This document shows positions 9,261 to 17,341 of a stretch of DNA of 64,000 bases, in pieces. The notes under the pieces are model-generated. The model was not told where the DNA came from and ran no database searches. It was given only the letters and a program-made list of their open reading frames with translations. The position numbers and the translations under genes were made by a program. How positions within the stretch are numbered: position 1 is the stretch's first letter; each line of letters begins with the position of its first letter. The stretch is from Methylocaldum sp002005105 (lineage in GTDB: Bacteria; Pseudomonadota; Gammaproteobacteria; Methylococcales; Methylococcaceae): the NCBI RefSeq assembly GCF_051027545.1, contig NZ_CP194902.1:3844001-3908000 (forward strand). The letters run 5' to 3'.

Positions 9261-9794
9261 CTACTCCAGATTAGCGTGTCTTGTCCTCATCTCTTCTTCC
9301 GGAATTCCCTTCTCATGAATGATGTGGGCGATCGTAGCTTCCAAAAAGATCAACGTCGATAACTCGAACGTGGTACCCATTGGCATGCCTACAACTTTGC
9401 CATACTGCTCCGCAGTGCCAATCTGGCACACGAAATCCGCCATATCGCCAATTGTTGAGCTGTTCTTTGTGGACAGCAAAACGATTTTTGCGCCCTGCTC
9501 CTTAGCACGTTTGGTGAATGCAATCATCGTCTCCGTTTCTCCGGAGCCCGAGATCACGATGAATAAATCACCCTTTCGAATGCTCGGGGTAACAATTTCA
9601 CCAACTACGTATGCATCATAACCGCCGTGCATCAGTCGCATCGCAAAGAATCTGGCGACCAGTCCCGATCGACCGGCACCAGCCACAAACACTCGCGACG
9701 CCTCGTCGAGCATGCGAGTCAATTTTTCATCATAGGTGGGATCTGTGGCTCCTAAGACGCCAGAAATCTTTTCTATGATCGTTTTCTGATGCAT
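9261..9794 (-). CDS. hxlB: 6-phospho-3-hexuloisomerase
   Basis: Isomerises hexulose 6-phosphate to fructose 6-phosphate, the second RuMP step. The 177-aa protein is a single SIS domain with the sugar-phosphate-binding segment GAGRSGLVARFF and the later stretch VISGSGETETM. The ATG at 9794 follows the hps stop by 11 bases and has a GGGG-rich site before it; a longer frame back to 9830 would overlap hps. Together with hps it forms a compact operon. It closely resembles the second half of the fused gene at 25457-26626. Confidence 0.95.
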   Translation of the reverse strand: MHQKTIIEKISGVLGATDPTYDEKLTRMLDEASRVFVAGAGRSGLVARFFAMRLMHGGYDAYVVGEIVTPSIRKGDLFIVISGSGETETMIAFTKRAKEQGAKIVLLSTKNSSTIGDMADFVCQIGTAEQYGKVVGMPMGTTFELSTLIFLEATIAHIIHEKGIPEEEMRTRHANLE

Positions 9795-9805
9795 AAGATG
9801 CCCCT

Positions 9806-10447
9806 TTATGCGGCGCCAGCGAGCTCGCAAATTTCACGTGCGGCATCAGCAGGCGAAGGAGCACCGTAAATTGCAGCGCCAACAACAACAATGTTTGCAC
9901 CGGCACGCGCAACCTGCTGGACGGTCGACTGCTTGATTCCACCGGCAACAGAGATTCTGACGGGCAGGTTCAGTCTGGCAATGGCTTGCAAGTCGGCAAA
10001 CGGAGTTTGCCCAGCCGCCTGCGCATCAAGACCCGTGTGAACGCCAATGATATGAGCGCCAAGCCTGGCGGACTCTCTAGCACATGCTACTTTGTCCGGT
10101 ACATTGATGAGATCGACTTGTACTTCTGCATTGTGCGCGTTGGCGGCCTTGATTACGCCGGCGATGGTGGGAAGACCGGACACACCGAGAACCGTACAGA
10201 TATCGGCGCCTGCCGCATAGAAAGGCGTCGCCTCGTACTCGCCGGCGTCCATCGTTTTGAGATCGACCAAAATCAATTTGTTCGGGTATTTCTTCCTCAA
10301 TTCTCTGACCAGGCTGACTCCATTATGCTTAATGCAGGGCGTTCCGATTTCGAAAATATCCACATAAGGCGCCGCAAGGCCAGCAAGTTTCAAAGTCTGG
10401 TTGACGTCCAAAGAATCTAATGCCAATTGTATTAATGGTCTTGCCAT
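9806..10447 (-). CDS. hxlA: 3-hexulose-6-phosphate synthase
   Basis: Condenses formaldehyde with ribulose 5-phosphate to hexulose 6-phosphate, the entry step of the RuMP pathway. The 213-aa protein has the orotidine-decarboxylase fold, seen in the motif LVDLKTMDAGEYEA and the phosphate-binding end SVAGGI with VVVGAAIYG. GGAG precedes the ATG. By hand alignment it differs from the first part of the fused protein at 25457-26626 at 27 of about 209 positions, near 87 percent identity. It is the first gene of hps-phi and has a long AT-rich upstream region. Confidence 0.96.
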   Translation of the reverse strand: MARPLIQLALDSLDVNQTLKLAGLAAPYVDIFEIGTPCIKHNGVSLVRELRKKYPNKLILVDLKTMDAGEYEATPFYAAGADICTVLGVSGLPTIAGVIKAANAHNAEVQVDLINVPDKVACARESARLGAHIIGVHTGLDAQAAGQTPFADLQAIARLNLPVRISVAGGIKQSTVQQVARAGANIVVVGAAIYGAPSPADAAREICELAGAA

Positions 10448-10449
10448 GA

Positions 10450-10545
10450 TAGGTACTCCAATTGTTATAGTTGATTAGATACTTATTAACTTAATCTTTA
10501 TAAATGCATTCTTTAAACGCATTATTTGTTAACTCTAAAGTAGAA
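10450..10545 (-). promoter_or_regulatory. AT-rich hps upstream region with direct repeat
   Basis: The region before hps is strongly AT-rich compared with its surroundings. On the plus strand AAATGCATT (10502-10510) and AAACGCATT (10515-10523) form a direct repeat with one mismatch, spaced four bases apart, which could be an operator. The remaining bases to 10790 show nothing further. Confidence 0.35.
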
Positions 10546-10790
10546 CCGGGATAGGTGTCAACGATCCTCTGTCGCTCTCTCGTATCTATCATCGCCAGCG
10601 CGCGACACCGTGAACACATGTGCAGTTTCACGACTATGCGTCGGGACAATCGGTGGATAGCGGCGATGAATCGAAAAATGCGGGATTATTCGAGCCAGCA
10701 CATAAGAGATGACTTAACCAGCTTCTGCGTCTAGTGCCTGCCAAAGCCAAGTTTTGGAGGAACCTATCACTTTCTGCGATAACAGCCGTT

Positions 10791-11366
10791 TTATCTTGCG
10801 GTCTCTTCGAGATTTTTCAGGTACTTCGCCACCCCCGTTACGGCTGCCGCTGGTTTGGCAGCTGAAGGTAGATTTTTCAGGTATTTAGCCACGCCGGTTT
10901 CGCTCGCAGCAGCTTTGGCAGGTTCCGAAAGGGTTTTCATGTACTTTGCCACGCCGGTTTCGCCCGCTGCACCGCTCGAAACTGGCGCAGGTGCGTGCTG
11001 AACAGGCTGGACATTAGATCCGGATTGTCTGCTGCTCCAGAAGATGAAACCAGCCAAGCCCAGAACGATCAAGCCGATCGGATAATTTTCCGCCAAGGGA
11101 TTCTCGGCTTTTTCGGCAGCAGCACCAGAGCTGGGTTGATCGGCTGATACCGCCGTCGAGTTGCTCGAATCCTGCTTCGCCTGTATGGTTTGTACGGTTT
11201 TTGCTCGTTCCTTTGCAGCCTCAGCGTGCTTGGCGATTAAATCAGCGTCTTGGGTAATGACTACCGGCTCAAAGTCTGCTGCTGGGTATTCTGATTCCGC
11301 CATCGCCAACGGGCTGGCTAGCAGCAGCGCCGTAAGTATCGCTTTCGTCAAATTACGTTTTTTCAC
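10791..11366 (-). CDS. Exported single-span protein with TGVAKY repeats
   Basis: A 191-aa protein not recognised by family. It starts with GTG at 11366, seven bases after AGGAGA. A signal peptide (LTKAILTALLLASPLAMA) is followed by an acidic and Ser/Ala-rich region, one membrane helix (YPIGLIVLGLAGFIFW, about residues 95-112), and a tail holding three copies of the motif TGVAKYxKxL spaced about 20 residues apart by Ala/Pro/Lys-rich linkers. The repeated tail is therefore separated from the rest by a membrane. Its function is unknown; the repeats suggest binding to a repeated partner. It stands alone upstream of hps. Confidence 0.8.
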   Translation of the reverse strand: MKKRNLTKAILTALLLASPLAMAESEYPAADFEPVVITQDADLIAKHAEAAKERAKTVQTIQAKQDSSNSTAVSADQPSSGAAAEKAENPLAENYPIGLIVLGLAGFIFWSSRQSGSNVQPVQHAPAPVSSGAAGETGVAKYMKTLSEPAKAAASETGVAKYLKNLPSAAKPAAAVTGVAKYLKNLEETAR

Positions 11367-11721
11367 ATCATTCTCCTAAACATCTTAAGAAATGGATGAA
11401 GACCCCCGCCAGCATGCGCTGGATGGCCACTCCTGACTTAGTATAAGGGGGCGCATCATCAAATGGAATATATGAGGCTCTTTCAATGACCTGTGAGCAC
11501 AAAAGATGCGCGTTTTGATGATCAACTGAGCTCAGTAAACCATTCCGGCGAAGCCCTCCGTAGCGCTAGCTGCCCGCCGAAGAGTGAGTATACATGTGCA
11601 TCACTGACTTGCATCGGGAGAAAATCCTGATCTCAGATGATGGGGCGAGTTCCGGTAAACACAGGCGCCCTCCGAGCAAGCCCGGTGATGCGGCCATGCG
11701 AAAGAAAAACACCCCCTCGAA
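11367..11721. other. Intergenic, nothing recognised
   Basis: This 355-base gap lies between kdsB and the TGVAKY-repeat gene. It contains no credible gene and no strong stem. It should hold the promoter of the repeat protein. Confidence 0.5.
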
Positions 11722-12483
11722 CTAACGCATGGACAATAGCTGGTCGACCCGCTGTAGGTCATCCTTGGTATCAACCCCTGCTTCAGGCGCTTCCTCGATT
11801 ACCCTGACCAGAATACGTTTTCCCTGCCACAAAATGCGCAGTTGCTCCAGGGCTTCGACGGCTTCCAACTCGGACGGTGGCCAGCTTACATAGCGCCGCA
11901 GAAAACCGGCCGAGTACGCGTAGATACCGATATGCCGGAGATACGGAAAGTTTTCTGGCAAAAGACTGCTGTCGCAGGAAAAACCAGCCCGATGCCAAGG
12001 GATGGGAGCCCGACTGAAATAAAGTGCGTAGCCGGTGTTATCGACCACGGCCTTAACGACATTCGGGTCGAAGACTTCTATGTGACTTTTGATGGGTGTG
12101 GCGAGCGTAGCGACCTGAGCGATACTCTGGTCGGCCAGAATCATGGCAAGCATCCTCACCAAGTTCGGCCGCATTAAGGGCTCATCGCCCTGAAGATTGA
12201 CGACGATTTCGTCATCCGACCAACCCAATTGATCGGCCACCTCGGCTATTCGCTCGCTACCGCTAGTATGATCCTTTCGGGTCATCAGCGCACGTATCGG
12301 CAGATGGCTTACGGCTTCACGGATTCGTTCGTCGTCGGTGGCAACGATGACATTATCACCCGCTTCTAAGGCGCGTTCACAGACATGGACGATCATCGGA
12401 CGTCCGGCTAAAGGAAGCAGAGGCTTGCCGGGCAGCCGACTTGACCCGTAGCGTGCCGGAATGACGATATTGAAGGACGGCAT
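11722..12483 (-). CDS. kdsB: CMP-Kdo synthetase
   Basis: 3-deoxy-manno-octulosonate cytidylyltransferase activates Kdo with CTP for lipopolysaccharide inner core synthesis in the cytoplasm. The 253-aa protein begins with the nucleotidyltransferase signature IPARYGSSRLPGKPL and has VNLQGDEPL further on. The ATG at 12483 gives the family N-terminus. It follows ycaR and lpxK in the same direction, the common gammaproteobacterial lpxK-ycaR-kdsB order. Confidence 0.96.
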   Translation of the reverse strand: MPSFNIVIPARYGSSRLPGKPLLPLAGRPMIVHVCERALEAGDNVIVATDDERIREAVSHLPIRALMTRKDHTSGSERIAEVADQLGWSDDEIVVNLQGDEPLMRPNLVRMLAMILADQSIAQVATLATPIKSHIEVFDPNVVKAVVDNTGYALYFSRAPIPWHRAGFSCDSSLLPENFPYLRHIGIYAYSAGFLRRYVSWPPSELEAVEALEQLRILWQGKRILVRVIEEAPEAGVDTKDDLQRVDQLLSMR

Positions 12484-12493
12484 GGTGCTGCGG

Positions 12494-12682
12494 TTACGAA
12501 AGAGCGTCGTATTCTTCAAGGCTGATCTTTCGTGCCTCGTTTTCCAGCATCACCGGAATGTCATCGCGTATCGGATAAGCGAGTCTGTCCGCTTTGCAAA
12601 TCAACTCCTGCTGCTCCTTCCTAAAAAGAAGTTCGCCTTTGCAAACAGGGCAGACCAGGATCTCAAGCAGTTTTCTGTCCAT
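12494..12682 (-). CDS. ycaR: YcaR/Trm112-like small zinc-ribbon protein
   Basis: A 62-aa protein of the UPF0434/YcaR group. It opens with MDRKLLEILVCPVCKG, carrying a CPVC pair, and continues with LAYPIRDDIPVML, the family signature. It is related to Trm112, the activator of methyltransferases, but its bacterial role is not settled. It overlaps the 3-prime end of lpxK by 20 bases and ends 10 bases before kdsB, so all three are probably co-translated. Confidence 0.92.
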   Translation of the reverse strand: MDRKLLEILVCPVCKGELLFRKEQQELICKADRLAYPIRDDIPVMLENEARKISLEEYDALS

Positions 12683-13673
12683 TGCATTTAGCCTTCAATA
12701 TGGTTAACAAATTTACTCCGAACTCGGTCGGTAGCGTCGCTTCGACAGGCACATACCATAAATTCGAAGCGCCGAAAGTTCGGCATTTGATAGCGTCTTT
12801 TTCGGTCATCACGATTGGGAGGCCTTCGGCAAAACCTAAGTCTTCGACCCGATACTGATGATGATCGGGAAACTCGCGGCTGTCGAACTTCAACCCGAAG
12901 CTCCGGAGATGGCTGAAAAACCGCTGCGGATTGCCAATTCCGGCAATTGCGTAAAAAGCGCGCCCACCGAAGGATCTTAGGGGCTCTTTTACTTGTTCCT
13001 CTTGCAGATTAACGGCCACTCCGCCGTCCAGAGACATGAAATATTCACCGGGCGGAGCCTCTGCCGAATAAATCCTCAAGTCTACCGAACTCAATCGCTC
13101 GACTGGCTCCCGCAGAGGCCCTGCGGGTAGGCAGTGACCATTGCCGAATTGCCTCGCACCGTCCACTACAGCGATTTCTACGTCGCGATACAGGGCATAA
13201 TGCTGTAACCCATCGTCCGACAGAATAATGTCACAGTCGGTTCTTTCTAACAGCGCTTTTGCGGCCTCGGTGCGTTTCGGGAAAACGAACACCGGGCAAC
13301 CGGTTCGCCGGGCAATGAGCAGAGGCTCGTCACCTACAGCATGCACATCGGAATCTTCAGCGACTCGAACCGGCCGACGTCCGTGGGATGCTCCATAGCC
13401 GCGGCTGATGACGCCAGGTCTAAATCCATTCTCCTTAAGAAACCGAGCTAGCCAAATGACCAAAGGCGTTTTGCCGGTGCCGCCGACCGTCAAATTGCCG
13501 ACCACAATTATCGGAACCGGCAAGCGGCTTATGCGTTTAAGTCCGTTTCGATATGACCAGCGGCGAAACGTAACGACCTGTCGAAATAAGGCTTCGAGCG
13601 GAATTAAGAAAGGATTTGGACGCGGCTTTTCATACCATTCCCGCTGAAACCAGCCAGCCAATTGCTTTTTCAC
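12663..13673 (-). CDS. lpxK: Tetraacyldisaccharide 4-prime-kinase
   Basis: Phosphorylates the lipid A disaccharide precursor at the 4-prime position at the inner membrane. The 336-aa protein has the P-loop VGNLTVGGTGKTPLVIWLA near residue 60 and the motif SDDGLQHY, both diagnostic. An N-terminal amphipathic segment probably docks on the membrane. It lies 13 bases after exbD and overlaps ycaR, so exbB-exbD-lpxK-ycaR-kdsB reads as one operon. Confidence 0.95.
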   Translation of the reverse strand: MKKQLAGWFQREWYEKPRPNPFLIPLEALFRQVVTFRRWSYRNGLKRISRLPVPIIVVGNLTVGGTGKTPLVIWLARFLKENGFRPGVISRGYGASHGRRPVRVAEDSDVHAVGDEPLLIARRTGCPVFVFPKRTEAAKALLERTDCDIILSDDGLQHYALYRDVEIAVVDGARQFGNGHCLPAGPLREPVERLSSVDLRIYSAEAPPGEYFMSLDGGVAVNLQEEQVKEPLRSFGGRAFYAIAGIGNPQRFFSHLRSFGLKFDSREFPDHHQYRVEDLGFAEGLPIVMTEKDAIKCRTFGASNLWYVPVEATLPTEFGVNLLTILKAKCNGQKTA

Positions 13674-13686
13674 GCGACTCGAACGA

Positions 13687-14109
13687 CTAGGGATTTTCGA
13701 TCGCCTCGCTCTTCGCGGCGAAAGTCACATGAGTGAAACCGAGCTGGCTGGCCGCGTCTAAAACGGTAATTACGGCTTGATGGGTGGTTTTTTGATCGGC
13801 ATTGATGACCAGCAACGGATTCTTATTGTCGCCCGCGGCTTCGACAATCGCCTTTTTCAAGGTTTCGATTTGCGTGTTTACCACCTGATGCTCATTGACG
13901 AAATAACGCCCTTCGGTATCGATGACGACATCTACGCCCTTTTCTTCACCTGTTGATTGACCCGTAGCTTCGGGCAGGCGGATTTGCAGTTCTGCTTCGC
14001 GGCTGAATGTCGTGGTCAGTACCAGGAAGATCAGCAGCACGATGAGCACGTCGATCATCGGGATCAGGTTGAGCTCGGGGTAGTCCCGACGCCGCGGGCG
14101 GAAATTCAT
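13687..14109 (-). CDS. exbD: ExbD/TolR-type energy transducer
   Basis: Biopolymer transport protein of 140 aa: a short cytoplasmic N-terminus, one membrane helix with the essential Asp in NLIPMIDVLIVLLIFL, and a periplasmic domain. With ExbB it uses the proton gradient to drive TonB or a Tol-type partner. It starts six bases after the exbB stop. In many gammaproteobacteria an exbBD pair precedes lpxK; the partner TonB gene is not visible in this window. Confidence 0.93.
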   Translation of the reverse strand: MNFRPRRRDYPELNLIPMIDVLIVLLIFLVLTTTFSREAELQIRLPEATGQSTGEEKGVDVVIDTEGRYFVNEHQVVNTQIETLKKAIVEAAGDNKNPLLVINADQKTTHQAVITVLDAASQLGFTHVTFAAKSEAIENP

Positions 14110-14115
14110 TGCCGT

Positions 14116-14733
14116 TTATTCCTCTTCTTGACTGCTGTAAAGAGTCTCGATCAATCGCACGGCCTCCTCCTCCATGCGCACGGCGAAGTCGATCACTCGC
14201 CCCTGAAAATATCGATAGAAAATAAGGCTCGGAATGGCAACCGCCAGGCCGGCAGCCGTGGCAATGAGGATTTCCGATATGCCGCCGGCGAGTTTGGTGG
14301 GATTCCCGATACCGCTCGCCATGGAAAACGTGGAAAAGACCTTGATCATACCCAGGACGCTGCCCAATAACCCCAGGTAAGGCGACACGGATGCGATAGT
14401 GCCCAAGGTGTTCAAGTATCGTTCGAGATCGTGGATCACCTGGCGTCCTGCCTGCTCGATACTTTCCCTCACCACCTCGCGCCCTTGCGAATAGTTCACG
14501 AGCCCTGCGGCAAGGACCGCGCCGAGCGGGGAGTTCGCCTTCAATCTGCGAATGTAGGCGGTATCCAGCCGATTTTTCCGATATTGATTCCATACTTCCG
14601 GAACGAGCTGCGGCGGGATAATACGGGTTGCACGCAAGGTCCAGAAGCGCTCCAGTATGATGGCTAAAGCCAAAATCGAACAGGCAATGATGGGCACCAT
14701 GACCCATCCGCCCGCCTTAATTATTTCGAACAT
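14116..14733 (-). CDS. exbB: ExbB/TolQ/MotA-family proton channel
   Basis: A 205-aa inner-membrane protein with three predicted helices: one at the N-terminus (GGWVMVPIIACSILALAIIL) and two in the C-terminal half around the conserved glycine-rich stretch SPYLGLLGSVLGMI and TAAGLAVAIPSLI. It forms the proton channel with ExbD. It is the first gene of the exbB-exbD-lpxK-ycaR-kdsB row; the 172-base gap before it should contain the promoter. Confidence 0.94.
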   Translation of the reverse strand: MFEIIKAGGWVMVPIIACSILALAIILERFWTLRATRIIPPQLVPEVWNQYRKNRLDTAYIRRLKANSPLGAVLAAGLVNYSQGREVVRESIEQAGRQVIHDLERYLNTLGTIASVSPYLGLLGSVLGMIKVFSTFSMASGIGNPTKLAGGISEILIATAAGLAVAIPSLIFYRYFQGRVIDFAVRMEEEAVRLIETLYSSQEEE

Positions 14734-14905
14734 CGTCGATTATCCCCAACATTAGTCAGCCAACCATTTTAGTCGATCGGCTTGAAACCGGCAGTCCGTT
14801 AACATCACGGACAAGGTAAGCAGGACGCCGAATCGGGCACCTTCTGAGTCTTCGAGTCATCCGACGTTCACCCGCCAACACCTAAAAAACTCAGGTATAA
14901 AAGCA

Positions 14906-16816
14906 TTACAAGGTTTCTATATCGATGTTCGGAAGTTCGACGCGAAAATTTCCGCGTTGCCAAATAACTTTTCCGACATCGCGCCATGGCTGAGCGATAT
15001 TCTTGTGGCGCAGATCATCTTCCCAGTCCATGGGAACGCGCACTTCCTTTAATTTGACGAGAAATTCGGCGTTCGACAAATCCAATCCCAGCTCAGTACC
15101 CCAAAATGCCGTAACCTTTTTCAGGAACTTGCTCAATCGCTCCTGGTGCATGTGAGAAGTCACTGCGACGTTCGCCCACATCGACTGCACTCGGCCCCAA
15201 TTTGGCGCAACCAACCGCCCCTCCTCGTTCACGAAAGGCAACCATTGCTCCCGGCCGCTTTGGTCCTTGTAAGTCAGGGCCAGGATGTGATTGTAGCCGG
15301 CGAAATGATCGTGCATGTAAAGAGCATGGGGCGTTATTCCCAAAAAAGCATGGGAAAAATTGATGACCGAATTGCTGAGGTGATCCAGCAATCGGCCGGC
15401 AGTGCCGATATCGCAAGCCTCTCCGCAGCGGTACAAGATGCCGTAATGAATCGTGCTGTTCAGTTGCAGCATCAGGACCACAATCAGGAATTTCGCGATG
15501 CGTTGCGTTTGTTGTCCAGTCGTCGCCGCATAACGTTGATACCATTGCGCGAAAGGATGCTCCTCAATTGCTGGTGGCAGCGATTGAACCGCACACGCCT
15601 CATCGCACACGATGCGTTCTCGTCGGTCCGCTATTCGGCGATAACACCGGTTTCCCAAATGGTAAATGCCCGGCAATCTCATCAGCCAACCGACTGGGGC
15701 GGTATATCCCATGCCGACCAATATGCGGATATAAGTATCCAATCCCGAATACAAGCGCCGCTCACCGTCCAAAGCGTAAAGATCTTGTAATAGCTTATTT
15801 TCAGGAATCGAATCTAGTTCCCGATATTCCTTCGCATTAGTCTGCAAGCCCTTGAAGTCAACCGCCTTGAGAATATCGAAGTGCTGAATGACGATTACGG
15901 TGCGGTTGCACAACGGGCATTGTTGATCATAGAAAACGGTCAGCCCCGGTTGCTCGAATTGGAACGCCTTCTTCAGATTGCGCCACCACCTAAACGGGAC
16001 CAGTAAAAAATAATGGACCAGCATCGCAAAACCGAAGGGGTAAATATTGAGCGAGAGCACAATTCCCGTGTGAAACAACGTCCCGGTGAGCAACAGAGGA
16101 ACCCGAAAGAGGCGGAACCAAAACAGGAACAAGAAGGCGAATTGGAAGACGATTATCGTGTAACCGATAAACATTTCCAGAGACTTTATGTTCAACAACG
16201 GCGTCATATCGATTGCCGACATGTAATAAGGCATGGTCGGCGGCAGCCAAGGTCCCATCCCGTTACGCCAGAAATCCGCTGAAAGTTTATGGATACCCGA
16301 ATCCAGATAGAGTAATCCTAAGGAAATGGCAAGTGGAATATAGTAGGCAAGAACCGTTACTTTGTCTTGCGGCTCATACCGGTTATTCAATGTCGAGTGT
16401 CTTAATTTACGACGCAGATTATCCAGGGATAATGCTCGTTCGGTAGGCAGGAACATCAGAAGAAAGCTGGAGCCCGTCATCAACTGATCGAATCCGCCGT
16501 CGAAGTCCTGCCACATGGGGGTGAAAACGACGAATGTCACCCAGAATACATAATTAGCTACTGCGGCCCTTCGAGTGTGATACCCCACGACAAGACATGC
16601 CGCGACGCAAATCCACGCAAGGAGAAAAAAATGCAGTATGGGAGATGCTCTATCAAAAAATGGTACCGGATCAAAAATTAAATGCCGGAAATAAAATAGG
16701 AAAACAATTTCCTGGAGTATTACCAATGAAAAGCCAATTCGGAAAGCACCAAGGCCGGTGGCAGGAACTTGCTTGGCAAGCCCCTGCTCGACCAATGATT
16801 TCAGTTTTCGGTACAT
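14906..16816 (-). CDS. HTTM and DCC1-like thioredoxin-fold fusion protein
   Basis: A 636-aa inner-membrane protein. The first half has many hydrophobic helices typical of the HTTM domain related to vitamin K-dependent gamma-carboxylase. After this comes TVFYDQQCPLCNRT, the DxxCPLC signature of the DCC1-like (DUF393) thiol oxidoreductase fold, then a long C-terminal soluble region with another hydrophobic segment. HTTM-DCC fusions are known, but their reaction is not; a redox role at the membrane is likely. The ATG at 16816 gives the natural N-terminus; the frame extends to 16972 without support. It stands alone between exbB and acyP. Confidence 0.85.
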   Translation of the reverse strand: MYRKLKSLVEQGLAKQVPATGLGAFRIGFSLVILQEIVFLFYFRHLIFDPVPFFDRASPILHFFLLAWICVAACLVVGYHTRRAAVANYVFWVTFVVFTPMWQDFDGGFDQLMTGSSFLLMFLPTERALSLDNLRRKLRHSTLNNRYEPQDKVTVLAYYIPLAISLGLLYLDSGIHKLSADFWRNGMGPWLPPTMPYYMSAIDMTPLLNIKSLEMFIGYTIIVFQFAFLFLFWFRLFRVPLLLTGTLFHTGIVLSLNIYPFGFAMLVHYFLLVPFRWWRNLKKAFQFEQPGLTVFYDQQCPLCNRTVIVIQHFDILKAVDFKGLQTNAKEYRELDSIPENKLLQDLYALDGERRLYSGLDTYIRILVGMGYTAPVGWLMRLPGIYHLGNRCYRRIADRRERIVCDEACAVQSLPPAIEEHPFAQWYQRYAATTGQQTQRIAKFLIVVLMLQLNSTIHYGILYRCGEACDIGTAGRLLDHLSNSVINFSHAFLGITPHALYMHDHFAGYNHILALTYKDQSGREQWLPFVNEEGRLVAPNWGRVQSMWANVAVTSHMHQERLSKFLKKVTAFWGTELGLDLSNAEFLVKLKEVRVPMDWEDDLRHKNIAQPWRDVGKVIWQRGNFRVELPNIDIETL

Positions 16817-17041
16817 TGCTTGAATAATTAGGCGTGAGGGGAGCGCTATGAGCGGAATTCGAAATGAAAAACGATTCGGCGTCGCGTTACTTGCGTGTGG
16901 CACGATGACGCGAATTGTAACTCTTTGCTGACGGAATGAGCGAAGTTTTAATGCTCGGAAAGCCAAAGCCACGCGTGCCTCAGGTCTCTGGGGGAACTCG
17001 TCCGCAAAGTCAGGAGGAACGTCCAGGCCGCCTTTGGCGTG

Positions 17042-17323
17042 CTAAAAGTGCCTGCGTACCTCGAATGTAGTGAATTCCTCAACCGGAATTTCTTCGATCA
17101 CTTCCAGTGAATCGACTTTAGCGCGCGGAGGGCCGCTCGCGCACCAATCCAAGAATTCCGCGATACGTTCCGAGGCGCCCTCCGCCAAGATTTCGACCCG
17201 GCCGTCCGGAAGATTTCGTACCCAGCCTCTTAATCCCAAGACCGAGGCGCGCTCACAGGTAGCCGCGCGGAAGAACACCCCCTGAACCACCCCCCCTACA
17301 AAAACATGAACCCGCCTCGTCAT
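17042..17323 (-). CDS. acyP: Acylphosphatase
   Basis: A 93-aa enzyme that hydrolyses acyl phosphates. The catalytic arginine lies in GGVVQGVFFRAAT and the catalytic asparagine in GWVRNLPDGRVEI. I chose the ATG at 17323, which has GAGGTG before it, over one at 17341. It starts 18 bases after the rlmKL stop and is probably cotranscribed with it. Confidence 0.93.
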   Translation of the reverse strand: MTRRVHVFVGGVVQGVFFRAATCERASVLGLRGWVRNLPDGRVEILAEGASERIAEFLDWCASGPPRAKVDSLEVIEEIPVEEFTTFEVRRHF

Positions 17324-17341
17324 CGTTACACCTCGAAACAC

